From: Actinobacteria bacterium OV450
GTDB taxonomy: Bacteria > Actinomycetota > Actinomycetes > Streptomycetales > Streptomycetaceae
Direction of reading: 5' to 3'
DNA length: 64,000 bases
NCBI GenBank assembly: GCA_001298555.1
Contig: LJCW01000338.1
Location: 30,181 to 94,180, forward strand
Part shown: piece after piece, positions 15,985-24,589 of the stretch
Layout of the letters: every line of letters begins with the position of its first letter
Numbering within the stretch: the stretch's first letter is position 1
The notes under the pieces: generated by a model
Seen by the model: only the letters and a program-made list of their open reading frames with translations
The model's database searches: none
What the model was told of the DNA's origin: nothing
Made by a program: the position numbers and the translations under genes

Positions 15985-16500
15985 GTGATCCTCCAACCGC
16001 TCGCCCCCGTGGACGGTGCCCTGCCCGGCCCGGTCCTGACCGAGATCGCCGCGATCTACGCCACCAACCGCGCCTTCTTCGAGCTCAGTGGCGATTTCCC
16101 CGACCCGGCCCGCATCACCGTCGAGCAGGTCGCCGCGGCCCTCGCCGACGAACTCGCCCACGACGGCGCCCAAGTGCTCCTGGCCCGCTCGGCCGGCCGT
16201 CTGGTCGGCCTGGCCGCCACCCTCGCCCACCACCCCGACCCGGCCTCCGCAGATCCGGACCCGTGGATCGGCCTGCTCCTCGTCGACGCCACCGCGCACC
16301 GCGCGGGATACGGACGCACCCTCGCAGCCCTCGTCGAGGACGACTTCCGCGCCGCCGGACGCACCGGCCTGCGGATCGCCGTACTCGACGCCAACACCGC
16401 CGGCATGGCGTTCTGGCAGGCCCAGGGCTACACCGCCCTGCGCCGCGCCAGGGACCGCGAACGCGGCCGCGACTGCACGGTGCTGCGCAAGGCGCTCTAG
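15985..16500 (+). CDS. GNAT-family N-acetyltransferase
   Basis: A 171-aa acetyltransferase. The acetyl-CoA-binding region is around GLLLVDATAHRAGYGRTLAALVEDDF with an R/Q-x-x-G-x-G/A-like AGYGRT turn, followed by IAVLDANTAGMAFWQAQGYTAL. The start is GTG 15985, with TACGGT (15972-15977) exactly 7 nt upstream, so the mRNA is probably leaderless and its -10 box sits at the edge of the repeat array. The substrate is unknown. It converges with the M1 peptidase gene, 11 bp apart. Confidence 0.85.
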   Translation: MILQPLAPVDGALPGPVLTEIAAIYATNRAFFELSGDFPDPARITVEQVAAALADELAHDGAQVLLARSAGRLVGLAATLAHHPDPASADPDPWIGLLLVDATAHRAGYGRTLAALVEDDFRAAGRTGLRIAVLDANTAGMAFWQAQGYTALRRARDRERGRDCTVLRKAL

Positions 16501-16511
16501 ACCCTGTCGAC

Positions 16512-17942
16512 CTAGGAGTGCCCGGCGGACGGCTGCCCGGGCCGGCCCTCCCCGTACAGCCACACGTCCCAGACCTTCTTCAGGTCGTGGCCCGTCGTCC
16601 GCTCCGCGTACGCGGTGAAATCGGCCGTACTCGCGTTCCCGTACCGGTGGTCGGCGGCCCAGCCGCGCAGCAGGGCGAAGAACTTCTCGTCGCCCACCTC
16701 CTGGCGGATCCGCTGCAGCACCATCGCGCCCCGGTAGTACACCGGCGCCTCGGAGATGTCCTGCGCCTCGGGCGGATCGGCGGGCGGGAAGGCGGCCCAG
16801 TCGGAGCCGGCGTCCTTGTCCACCGCGGTGTCACCGGTGAGGAAGGCGTCGAAGTGCTGCTGCGCGGTGGTCCCGCCATGGTCCTCCGACCACAGCCATT
16901 CGGCGTACGTCGCGAAGCCCTCGTTGAGCCACATGTCCTTCCAGGACTTCGGCGACACCGAGTCACCGAACCACTGGTGGGCCGTCTCGTGCAGCACCAG
17001 CTTCTCGTCCGGCGCACCGGAGAAGACGGGTTTCGTCTGCGTCTCCAGCGCGTACGAGAGGGACTCGGCCGGCAGTACGATCGCGCCGGCCGTTCCGAAC
17101 GGGTACGGGCCGAACCTGCGGCTGCCCCACTCCAGGATCTCCGGCAGCCGGGCCAGGGCCGGGGCACTGGCGGCCGCCTCCGCCGGGTCGACGGCCTCGT
17201 ACAGCGCGACCCCCGAAGGGGTGCGCCCGGTCGTCACCTTGAACTTCCCGATCGCGGCGGTGGCCAGGTAGCTCGCCATCGGCTCCGGGCTGTGCCACAC
17301 GAACTCGGTCCGGCGCCCGTCGGCGCTGTCGGTGCGGGAGCGCAACTCGCCGTTCGACACCGCCTCGTACCCCTTGGGCACGGTCAGGGTGATGTCGTAG
17401 GTCGCCTTGTCGCTGGGGTGGTGGTTCCCGGGGAACCAGGCCATCGAACCGATCGGCTCGCCGACCCCGACGGCGCCGTCCTCGGTGGTGATCCAGCCCT
17501 CATGGGACCCGTCGGCATCCGTGATCGGCTTCGGCTTCCCGTGGTAGTCGACCTCCGCACGGAAGACCTCGCCCTTCTTGAGGTCCGTGGCGGGACGCAC
17601 CGTCAGCTCCCGCCCGGTGCGGTTGAACCGGGCGCCCCTGCCCTGCACGGTGACGCCCTCGACGTCCAGGCCGGCGAGGTCGAGGTTGAAGGAGCTCAGC
17701 CCCTGCTCCGCGCGGGCGGTGATGACGGCGGTGCCGTCCAACTGCCCGTCGGCGGGGTCATAGTCGAGGTCCAGGCCGTAGTGCTCGATCTGGTAGCCGC
17801 CGTTGCCCGCCTTGGGGAAGTAAGGGTCGCGCAGCCCGGACGCACCCGGCCGCCCCTGCACCGTGCCGGCCGTACACGCCGTGGTGAGGGCGAGCAGGGC
17901 GGCGGCAGGGACGGCGAGGCGGGAGAGCGCGCGGTGTTCCAC
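16512..17942 (-). CDS. M1-family metallopeptidase lipoprotein
   Basis: A 476-aa secreted zinc aminopeptidase-like protein. The lipobox LTTAC places lipidated Cys at residue 23. An N-terminal beta domain is followed by the catalytic domain with H318-E-x-x-H322 and E341 in HETAHQWFGDSV...NEGFA. The usual GxMEN substrate motif is replaced by the LETQT region. It lacks the large C-terminal helical domain of PepN, giving the short M1 form common in actinobacteria. The GTG start is fixed by a TAGGAT box (17950-17955) 7 nt upstream. Its substrate range is unknown. Confidence 0.9.
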   Translation of the reverse strand: MEHRALSRLAVPAAALLALTTACTAGTVQGRPGASGLRDPYFPKAGNGGYQIEHYGLDLDYDPADGQLDGTAVITARAEQGLSSFNLDLAGLDVEGVTVQGRGARFNRTGRELTVRPATDLKKGEVFRAEVDYHGKPKPITDADGSHEGWITTEDGAVGVGEPIGSMAWFPGNHHPSDKATYDITLTVPKGYEAVSNGELRSRTDSADGRRTEFVWHSPEPMASYLATAAIGKFKVTTGRTPSGVALYEAVDPAEAAASAPALARLPEILEWGSRRFGPYPFGTAGAIVLPAESLSYALETQTKPVFSGAPDEKLVLHETAHQWFGDSVSPKSWKDMWLNEGFATYAEWLWSEDHGGTTAQQHFDAFLTGDTAVDKDAGSDWAAFPPADPPEAQDISEAPVYYRGAMVLQRIRQEVGDEKFFALLRGWAADHRYGNASTADFTAYAERTTGHDLKKVWDVWLYGEGRPGQPSAGHS

Positions 17943-18022
17943 GCGCCCGATCCTATGGGGGCCCGATGTGACGGTTCGGACCGTTTCCCGCGGAAGGCCG
18001 GATGTCGCGGGAAGGGTGGCTG

Positions 18023-18580
18023 CTACTTGTCGAGCGCGTCGGCGCCGGCCTTGGCGAACTTCTCGTCCAGGTCGCCGCTGGGGGCGCCGGCCACGCCGAT
18101 GCCGGCCACCGGGGCGCCCTTGGCCTGCACCGGGGTGCCACCGCCGAGGAAGAGGGTGCCGGGGATGTCCTTCAGGTTGGGGGTCTGGGCGAGACGGCCC
18201 GCGAGCACCGAGGTCGGGGCGTTCCAGGACACGGCGGTGAAGGCCTTGCGCTGCGCCGACTCGTAGGACTGCGGGCCCGCGCCGTCGCCCCGCAGGGTCA
18301 CGATGGTGTTGCCGTTGCGGTCCACGACCGCGACCGTCACCTTCTGGTTCTCCTTCTGCGCGGCGTCCAGCGCGGCCTGGGCGGCGCGGGTGGCGGCGTC
18401 GACGGTGAGGTGGGTCGTGGTGGTGAAGTTCTTCTCGTCCGCCCCGCCGTCCTTCTTCGCGGAGGCGGCGGCCGGGGCGGTCTCGGCCTGCGCGGCGCTG
18501 GCGCTGACCGCGCCGAAGGTCCCGGCGCCGAGCGCAACGGCGAGGGCGGTACCGGTGAGGATGCGGGTGCGGGTGTTCAT
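18023..18580 (-). CDS. hbpS: Extracellular heme-binding sensory protein HbpS (GlcG/HbpS family)
   Basis: A 185-aa secreted protein with a clear signal peptide (MNTRTRILTGTALAVALGAG, cleavage near ASA-AQA) and a GlcG/HbpS domain (VAVVDRNGNTIVTLRGDGAG, SAQRKAFTA, GAPVAGIGVAGAPSGDLDE). In Streptomyces reticuli and S. coelicolor, HbpS binds heme and iron outside the cell and modulates the histidine kinase SenS under redox stress. The divergent neighbours here are exactly that pair (senS, senR), which makes the assignment strong. Confidence 0.92.
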   Translation of the reverse strand: MNTRTRILTGTALAVALGAGTFGAVSASAAQAETAPAAASAKKDGGADEKNFTTTTHLTVDAATRAAQAALDAAQKENQKVTVAVVDRNGNTIVTLRGDGAGPQSYESAQRKAFTAVSWNAPTSVLAGRLAQTPNLKDIPGTLFLGGGTPVQAKGAPVAGIGVAGAPSGDLDEKFAKAGADALDK

Positions 18581-18695
18581 CTCTGCTGCTCCTGGGTGCG
18601 TCGGCTGAGTACGTCGGCTCGTTCTGCTGCTCCAAGCCTGGGGCGGTACCCGGCGCCCGCCCGTCCCCGTACCGGCTCGCGGCGGCTGGCGGACC

Positions 18696-18715
18696 GGCTG
18701 ACCCGGGGGTCAGCC
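18696..18715. promoter_or_regulatory. Inverted repeat in the hbpS-senS intergenic region (candidate SenR operator)
   Basis: GGCTGACCC-GG-GGGTCAGCC is a perfect 9-bp dyad in the 238-bp divergent region. SenR is known to bind upstream of its own operon and of furS-cpeB, but I do not know that it uses this sequence. Confidence 0.35.
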
Positions 18716-18818
18716 GATCGGCCGATGCGGACCGGGTACGGGTACGGATTGGCTGGTCAGCGCCATCACGTCCGACCGGGCACGATGGAGGAGCCAGCCA
18801 CCGACCCGGGAGCCCACT

Positions 18819-20198
18819 GTGACCCACGAACCGCCCCCGGCCCCGGACCCGGACCGGGACCGGGACCGGGACCGGGACCGGGACCCGGACCGGGACCGGG
18901 ACCGGGCAGGAGATCCCGGCGCACCCGGCACACCGGGTGCGGCCGACCGGCCCGGAGCGGCCGGCGGGCCCGGAGCAGCCGACCGGCTCGGAGCACCCGG
19001 CGGGCCGGGAGCGCTCGGGCCCGGAGCGCTCGGGGCCGGAGCGCGGAAGGCGGATACGCGGGTCCTCGCAGCGGTCATGCACACCGCGTTCTTCCTGCTC
19101 CTCGGCGCCTCCGTGGCCCGCTTCCTGCTGCGCCACCCCGGCTCGCCCAGCACCCCGTGGATCATCGCCCTCAGCATCACCCTGGCCCTGCTGTACGTAC
19201 TCGGCCCGGCGCTCGGCGCCGCCCCCACCCTGCGCCGCCTGATCTGGCTCGGACTGGTCGTGGCCACCTGGGTGGTCCTGGTCGTCCTCGCGCCCAGCTT
19301 CGCCTGGTGCGCCGTCCCCCTCTTCTACACCGCGCTGCGCACCCTGCCGCCCCGCGCGGCGATCGTCCTCGTGGCCCTCCTGACGGTGTTCGTCGTCGCC
19401 GCCCAGCTCAAGCTCTCCGACGCCTTCGACCCGAACCTCCTGCTGGCCCCGCCCGCGATCGCCGCCCTCGCCACCGCCGTCTTCGTCCACATGGAGCGCC
19501 AGGCCCAGTCCCAGCGCGCCCTGATCGACGACCTGATCCGCACCCGCCGCGAGCTGGCCGCCACCGAACGCCGTGAGGGCACGCTCGCCGAACGGCAGCG
19601 CCTGTCGATGGAGATCCACGACACGCTCGCCCAGCACCTGTCCAGCCAGCAGATGCTGCTCCAGGCCGCGGACCGCACCTGGGAGAGCGACCCGGCCACC
19701 GCCCGCGCGCACGTCCGCACCGCCACCGGCATCGCGGCCCGCGGCCTCGCCGAGGCCCGCCGGCTCGTCCACGACCTGGCCCCGCCGGAACTCGAAGGCG
19801 GCGGCGGACTCGCCGACGCCCTGCGCGCGCTCGACGCCGGCCCCGGCATCGACGTCCGCTTCCACCTGGAGGGCACTCCGGCCCCGCTGCCGGACCGCGT
19901 CCAGTCCGCGCTGCTGCGCATCGCCCAGGGCGCGCTGGCCAACGTCCGCGAGCACGCCCACGCCCGCACCGCGGCCCTGACCCTCAGCTTCCTCGGGGAC
20001 CAGGTCGTCCTCGACGTCGCCGACGACGGCGAGGGCCTCACCGAGCCGCGCGGCGCCGGACCGGCCGGGGACCGCGGGCACGGGCTTCCGGCGATGCGCG
20101 CCCGCGTCCGCCAGCTCGGCGGCACCCTGACCCTCGAATCCTCCCCCGGCGAGGGCACGGTCCTCTCCGCGGCGATCCCCCTGGAGCCCACCGGATGA
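18819..20198 (+). CDS. senS: Sensor histidine kinase SenS
   Basis: A 459-aa NarL-type kinase. Residues 1-75 are disordered and rich in Asp-Arg dipeptides, Pro, Gly and Ala. About five hydrophobic helices follow (within 82-226). The HisKA_3 box ERQRLSMEIHDTL carries the phosphoacceptor H267, and the ATPase domain has DVADDGEGL and GHGLPAMRARV. It is the partner of HbpS and SenR. GGGAG lies 7 nt before the GTG. The Asp-Arg stretch is encoded by a hexanucleotide repeat and is unlike the rest of the protein, so a later start cannot be excluded. The stop overlaps the senR start by 4 bp. Confidence 0.92.
   Translation: MTHEPPPAPDPDRDRDRDRDRDPDRDRDRAGDPGAPGTPGAADRPGAAGGPGAADRLGAPGGPGALGPGALGAGARKADTRVLAAVMHTAFFLLLGASVARFLLRHPGSPSTPWIIALSITLALLYVLGPALGAAPTLRRLIWLGLVVATWVVLVVLAPSFAWCAVPLFYTALRTLPPRAAIVLVALLTVFVVAAQLKLSDAFDPNLLLAPPAIAALATAVFVHMERQAQSQRALIDDLIRTRRELAATERREGTLAERQRLSMEIHDTLAQHLSSQQMLLQAADRTWESDPATARAHVRTATGIAARGLAEARRLVHDLAPPELEGGGGLADALRALDAGPGIDVRFHLEGTPAPLPDRVQSALLRIAQGALANVREHAHARTAALTLSFLGDQVVLDVADDGEGLTEPRGAGPAGDRGHGLPAMRARVRQLGGTLTLESSPGEGTVLSAAIPLEPTG
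18841..18905 (+). repeat. GACCGG-type hexanucleotide repeat in the senS N-terminus
   Basis: About ten near-perfect tandem copies of a GGGACC/GGACCC hexamer encode the (Asp-Arg)n run near residues 12-29 of SenS. The unit keeps the reading frame, so copy-number change would alter only linker length. Confidence 0.7.
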
Positions 20199-20818
20199 CG
20201 ACGACGATCCTGCTCTGCGACGACCACGCCGTGGTCCGCGCCGGCCTGCTGGCCCTGCTGGGCAGCGCGCCCGGCATCGAGGTCCTGGGCGAGGCCGGCA
20301 GCGGCGAGGAGGCGGTGGCCCTGGCGGCGAAGCTGCGCCCGGACGTGGTGCTGATGGACCTCCAGCTGGGCGAGGGCATCGACGGGGTCGAGGCCACCCG
20401 CCGCATCACGGCGGTGACCGACCCCCCGCACGTCCTGGTCCTCACGACGTACGACACGGACGCGGACGTCACCCGGGCCATCGCGGCGGGCGCCACCGGC
20501 TACCTGCTGAAGGCGGAGCGCCCGGAGGAGCTGTTCTCCGCGATCCACTCGGCGGCGGCGGGCCGCACCACGCTGTCCCCGCCGGTGGCCAGCCGCGTGA
20601 TGGCCCGCATGCGGGGTTCGCGCCCGACGCTGACGGACCGCGAGCTGGACATCCTGGGCCAGCTGGCGCGGGGGCTGGGCAACCGGGACATCGCCCGGGC
20701 GCTGTTCATCAGCGAGGCCACGGTCAAGACCCACCTGGGGCGCATCTACGACAAACTCGGCGTCGACACCCGCGCGGGGGCGGTCTCCGTGGCGAAGGAG
20801 GAGCGCCTCCTGCCCTGA
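20195..20818 (+). CDS. senR: Response regulator SenR (NarL/LuxR family)
   Basis: A 207-aa response regulator. The receiver domain has the acidic pair in LLCDDHAVVRAG, the phosphoacceptor in VVLMDLQLGEG, and the LTTYD and LKAE segments. A LuxR-type helix-turn-helix follows (LTDRELDILGQLARG...SEATVKTHLGRIYDKLGV). It is translationally coupled to senS by an ATGA overlap. In related species SenR activates the catalase-peroxidase operon furS-cpeB and hbpS. Confidence 0.94.
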   Translation: MTTTILLCDDHAVVRAGLLALLGSAPGIEVLGEAGSGEEAVALAAKLRPDVVLMDLQLGEGIDGVEATRRITAVTDPPHVLVLTTYDTDADVTRAIAAGATGYLLKAERPEELFSAIHSAAAGRTTLSPPVASRVMARMRGSRPTLTDRELDILGQLARGLGNRDIARALFISEATVKTHLGRIYDKLGVDTRAGAVSVAKEERLLP

Positions 20819-20964
20819 CGGCAGCGGGATCCGGACAGCGAGCGGGGGTGTTCGGACAACCCCGCCGGAATCCCCTCATATTTTTGTCGCAGACCTGCCA
20901 AAGGCGTGGCCTGCCCTGTCACGCTCACTCGCGCCGCCACCCCGGCCACCGCGAAGGAGCCCGA

Positions 20965-22446
20965 GTGACCCACCCCGCGTCCTCCCCCACCTCGCCCCGC
21001 AGCCGCCTCGCCGCCCTCCTCGGAACCGTCGCCGTCATGACGGTCACCACCGCCACGGCCACGGCGGCCGCCCCGGCTTCCACCGCCGCCCCGGCCCCGG
21101 CCCCGGCCCCGGCAGCACTCGTGGCACAGAGCACCGTCACCGACCCCGACGGCACCACCCACACCCGCTACCAGCGCACCTACGCCGGCCTCCCCGTCCT
21201 CGGCGGAGACCTCGTCGTCCACCAGCGCCCCGACGGCACCCGCACCACCAGCGGCAACGACAGCCCGATCACCCTCGCCACCACCACGGCCACCGCCAAG
21301 GCCCCGACGCCCACGTCCCACAGGGTCGTCTGGGCGGCCGGCACCGCACCGGCGCCCGTCCTCGCCTGGGAAACCACCACCCGCACCACCCACCCCGACG
21401 GCACCCCCGGCGAAATCCACACCCTCACCGACGCCCGAACCGGCGCCACCCTCGCCGCCTACGACGCCGTCCGCACCGGCACCGGCCACAGCCAGCACGC
21501 CGGCACCGTCCCCCTCACCACCTACTCCACCGGCACCGCCTACCAGCTCCGCGACACCACCCGCGGCAACCAACGCACCCTCGACGCCATGAACCAGACC
21601 GGCGGCGGCACCCTCTTCACCGACCCCGACGACGACTGGGGCGGCACCGGCACCCCCGCCAACCGCCAGTCCGCCGGCGTGGACGCCCACTACGCCACCG
21701 CCGTCACCTGGGACTTCTACCGGGCCGTCCTCGGCCGCAACGGCATCCGCGGCGACGGCACCGGCGTCACCTCCCGCGTCCACTACGGCAACCACTACCC
21801 CAACGCCTTCTGGGACCCGGCCTGCGCCTGCGCCAACTACGGCGACGACCCCGCCACCGGCCAGACCCTCGCCACCCTCGACATCGCCGGCCACGAACTC
21901 ACCCACGGCGTCATCGCCGCCACCGCCGGACTCACCTACACCGGCGAACCCGGCGCCCTCAACGAAGGCACCGCCGACATCCTCGGCGCCTCCGTCGAAT
22001 TCTTCGCCGACAACACCACCGACATCGGCGACTACCTCATCGGCGAGCGCATCTTCACCGGCACCGACGTACGCCGCATGGACCACCCCAGCCTCGACGG
22101 CCACTCCCGCGACTACTGGTCACGCGACATCGGCACCCTCGACCCCTACACCGCCTCCGGCCCCGCCCGCCACTTCTTCTACCTCCTCGCGGAAGGCAGC
22201 GGCCCCAAGGAAATCAACAAGATCTCCTACGACTCCCCCACCTACGACGGCTCCAAGCTGCTCGGCATCGGCCGGGACAAGGCCGTCCGCATCTGGTACC
22301 GCGCCCTGAGCCTGTACATGACCTCCACCACCGACTACGCCCGCGCCCGCACCGCCACCCTCAGGGCCGCCGCCGACCTCTACGGCCCCACCGGCACCGA
22401 ATACGGACGCGTCGCCGCCGCCTGGACGGCCGTCAACGTCCACTGA
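20965..22446 (+). CDS. Secreted M4-family (thermolysin-like) metalloprotease
   Basis: A 493-aa protease precursor. It has a signal peptide (about 1-33), an FTP-type propeptide with the TRYQRTYAGLPVLGGDLVVH motif, and the catalytic domain with H310-E-L-T-H314, downstream E334 in GALNEGTADI, and the second helix DYLIGERI. A C-terminal His in HPSLDGHSRDYWSRD completes the site. GAAGGAG lies 7 nt before the GTG; earlier in-frame starts lie in the promoter region. The gene is unusually rich in ACC/GCC codons and Thr. It follows senR by 146 bp, with AT-rich sequence at 20876-20887 that could hold its promoter. Confidence 0.94.
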   Translation: MTHPASSPTSPRSRLAALLGTVAVMTVTTATATAAAPASTAAPAPAPAPAALVAQSTVTDPDGTTHTRYQRTYAGLPVLGGDLVVHQRPDGTRTTSGNDSPITLATTTATAKAPTPTSHRVVWAAGTAPAPVLAWETTTRTTHPDGTPGEIHTLTDARTGATLAAYDAVRTGTGHSQHAGTVPLTTYSTGTAYQLRDTTRGNQRTLDAMNQTGGGTLFTDPDDDWGGTGTPANRQSAGVDAHYATAVTWDFYRAVLGRNGIRGDGTGVTSRVHYGNHYPNAFWDPACACANYGDDPATGQTLATLDIAGHELTHGVIAATAGLTYTGEPGALNEGTADILGASVEFFADNTTDIGDYLIGERIFTGTDVRRMDHPSLDGHSRDYWSRDIGTLDPYTASGPARHFFYLLAEGSGPKEINKISYDSPTYDGSKLLGIGRDKAVRIWYRALSLYMTSTTDYARARTATLRAAADLYGPTGTEYGRVAAAWTAVNVH

Positions 22447-22556
22447 CGACCCGCCCCGGGGCCGCGGCCGGACGCACCCCGCGGCCCGCCGCCCCCCGGC
22501 TGCGGACGACCTCGCCGACACCCCGTCCCCCGTACCCGCCCCACCGTGACACCATC

Positions 22557-23066
22557 GTGTACGTGCTCGACATCGGCTACTCCCTCTCCCGGCGCTTCCC
22601 GGACCCCCCGCAGACCGACTACCGCTCGGCGGACGTCCACTCCCTGCGCCACGACCTGTTCTGCGGGGACGTCTACCTCGCCGACACCACCAAGGACCGG
22701 GAAGTGTCCACAGCCTGGGGATGGGTACCCGTGCTCGACTTCGCCTGGGCACTCTGCGACATCGTCGAACAACTCGACCAGGACCCCCGCGGCAGCCGCT
22801 CCGCCCACCGCCAGTACGCCGAACTCGACTTCACCGAATCCACCGACCGCATGCTCTTCGAGCGCCGCTTCGGCTGGGTCGACATCGAAGCCGACTGGAT
22901 GCCGGCGGAAGAGGAACCGCTGACCTTCAGCCACCGCCTGCTGCGCCGCGAAGCCCGCGACTTCCTCCACGACCTCGTCGCCGACCTCATCGACATGCAC
23001 GACGGCCTCGCCGACAACCCCGCCATCTGGACCCTCCAGGCCCGCTTCCCCCGCGTCCCCGCCTGA
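22557..23066 (+). CDS. Conserved hypothetical protein
   Basis: I do not recognise a characterised family in this 169-aa protein. It is acidic and Trp/Asp-rich (WVPVLDFAWALCDIVEQLDQD, FGWVDIEADWMPAEEEP), with no signal peptide or transmembrane segment, and looks like a small cytosolic alpha/beta protein. The C-terminal half (HRLLRREARDFLHDLVADLI) is probably helical. Codon bias is typical of the host, which supports a real gene. The GTG 22557 start is uncertain. It might be an immunity or barrel-type protein, but nothing nearby supports that. Confidence 0.65.
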   Translation: MYVLDIGYSLSRRFPDPPQTDYRSADVHSLRHDLFCGDVYLADTTKDREVSTAWGWVPVLDFAWALCDIVEQLDQDPRGSRSAHRQYAELDFTESTDRMLFERRFGWVDIEADWMPAEEEPLTFSHRLLRREARDFLHDLVADLIDMHDGLADNPAIWTLQARFPRVPA

Positions 23067-23102
23067 CCCCGCGGCCTCGACCGGCTCCGCCCGACCCCGG
23101 AA

Positions 23103-23777
23103 CTACGCCACCACCCGCAGCCCCAGCTGCGCCGCCAGCGCCGGAGCCAGGTCGAACAACTGCGCCGGACTGATCACCGCCCCCGACAGCGCCTCCACCC
23201 CCCGCGCGATGTCCAGCTCCGCGACCCCCCGCAGATCCACGTCCGTCATCCGCGCCCCCGTGAAATCCGCACCCCGCAGCGTGCACCCACGGAACTCCAC
23301 CCGCTCCAGCACCGCACGCCCGAAATCCGCCTCCACCAGCACGCACCCCTCGAACACCACGTCCTTGAGCCGCGCCTCCCGCAGGTTCAAGTAGTCGATC
23401 TTCCCGCCGCGGAACACCACCCTCTCCAGCACCGCCCCGTGCAACTGCACACCCCCCAGCCGCGCCTCCACGACCTCCACGTCCCGCAGCGAAGCACCCG
23501 ACAGGTCCGTTCCCACCCCGCGGACCCCCTCCAGCACCGAGTCCAGCAAGCGCGCCTTCGCCAGCCCCGCCCCGTCCAGCGCACACCGCCGCAGCGCACA
23601 GTCCATGAACCGCGCCCCGACACCCTCCTGCCCCGCCAGGTCCAGATCGGTGAACTCCAGCCCGTCGTAATCCCCGTCCGGCTCCAGCCCACCGCCCTCC
23701 CACAGACCGAGCTCCGGCAACCGCACCTCCGGCCGCCGCGCCGCCTTCACCGTCTCCCGCTGCCCCTTGCGCGCCAT
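23103..23777 (-). CDS. Pentapeptide-repeat protein
   Basis: A 224-aa right-handed beta-helix protein with A(D/N)LXX-type repeats between about residues 45 and 185 (LDGAGLAKARLLDSVLEGV, TDLSGASLRDV, LREARLKDVVFEGCVLVEAD, CTLRGADFTGARMTDVDLRG). The basic N-terminus MARKGQRETVKAARR may be disordered. GGAGGATGGGGGG precedes the ATG. Some pentapeptide proteins protect DNA gyrase from quinolones, but this one lacks the regular dimeric Qnr/MfpA form as far as I can see, so the function is open. Confidence 0.85.
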   Translation of the reverse strand: MARKGQRETVKAARRPEVRLPELGLWEGGGLEPDGDYDGLEFTDLDLAGQEGVGARFMDCALRRCALDGAGLAKARLLDSVLEGVRGVGTDLSGASLRDVEVVEARLGGVQLHGAVLERVVFRGGKIDYLNLREARLKDVVFEGCVLVEADFGRAVLERVEFRGCTLRGADFTGARMTDVDLRGVAELDIARGVEALSGAVISPAQLFDLAPALAAQLGLRVVA

Positions 23778-23803
23778 CCCCCCATCCTCCCCCTCCCCAC
23801 TGA

Positions 23804-23908
23804 CAACCCCGGCAGCAGCACCCGCACCCCTTGATCGACGAAGCCGCCACCGCCCACCACGACCTCGAAACCCGCGCCACCACCGGCAAGGTCGTCCTCG
23901 AACCCTGA
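23804..23908 (+). pseudogene. 3' remnant of a quinone oxidoreductase-like gene
   Basis: Immediately after an in-frame stop at 23801, 34 codons end with LIDEAATAHHDLETRATTGK then VVLEP and a stop. This is the typical C-terminus of NADPH:quinone oxidoreductase (zinc-type MDR) proteins, where an EAAxAHxxLE-TGKxVL motif ends the chain. No upstream catalytic or Rossmann part remains, so it looks like the tail left after deletion of a larger gene. It lies in the 192-bp gap between divergent genes. Confidence 0.55.
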
Positions 23909-23969
23909 GAGCACCCGCCCGGCAATATCGGATGACAGCAGCCCGTACCCCCACGTACCGTCCACCCCC

Positions 23970-24473
23970 GTGGACCCGCTCACCGAAAAACAGATCCGAT
24001 CGTCCTTCGTGAACTGCACCAAGGGCGAGGCAGCACGCCTCAGACTCCCCCTGGACTTCGCCGAACTCCCCTGGGAGGACCTCGACTTCCTCGGCTGGCT
24101 CGACCCCGGCGCCCCCCTCCGCGCCCACCTCGTGCGCCGGGACACCGACGGCACCCCCCTCGGCATCACCCTCCGCGTCCCCGGCACCAGCCGGACCAGC
24201 GCCCTCAAGTCCAGCGTCTGCCAGATCTGCCTCACCGGCCACGCCGCCTCCGGCGTCTCCCTCCTCGTCGCCCCCCTCGCCGGAACCCGCGGCCGCGAAG
24301 GAAACACCATCGGCATCTACGTCTGCGCCGACCTCGCCTGCTCCCTCTACATGCGCGGCAAACGTCAGCCCAGGCTCCGCGCCGGCCGCCACGAGGAAAC
24401 CCTCACCCTCACCGAGAAGATCGACCGCGCCCGCACCAACCTCGACGCCTTCACCAGCAGGATCACCGCCTGA
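23970..24473 (+). CDS. FBP-domain (treble-clef zinc finger) protein
   Basis: A 167-aa member of the FBP family (C-terminal domain of EF-G-binding / fibronectin-binding FusB-like proteins). The C-terminal zinc finger is visible as CQIC...CADLAC, flanked by RREGNTIG-like and RLRAGRHEETLTLTEKI. FusB-type proteins bind elongation factor G and rescue it from fusidic acid, but the actinobacterial members are uncharacterised as far as I know. TACCGT (23956-23961) lies 8 nt before the GTG, consistent with a leaderless mRNA. Confidence 0.85.
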   Translation: MDPLTEKQIRSSFVNCTKGEAARLRLPLDFAELPWEDLDFLGWLDPGAPLRAHLVRRDTDGTPLGITLRVPGTSRTSALKSSVCQICLTGHAASGVSLLVAPLAGTRGREGNTIGIYVCADLACSLYMRGKRQPRLRAGRHEETLTLTEKIDRARTNLDAFTSRITA

Positions 24474-24589
24474 CGCACGACCCGCCGCGACGGCCCGACA
24501 CGAAGACCCCACGCGACGCCCCCGGCGCGAGGATCCCGGCGCAAGGACCCGGCACGACGCCCCCGGCGCAAGGGCCCGGCGCAGCGCCC

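Noticed and set aside
15536..16563. Open frames in the minisatellite giving Ala/Gly/Ser or Pro/Glu/Ala repeats
   Set aside because: All frames are open because of composition. No ribosome-binding site, start or domain supports expression.
16512..20081. A 1189-codon minus-strand open frame through the M1 peptidase, hbpS and senS regions
   Set aside because: Only the last 476 codons have peptidase homology and a start with a promoter. The rest is antisense to senS or out of frame with hbpS and has low-complexity Arg/Gly/Val shadow composition.
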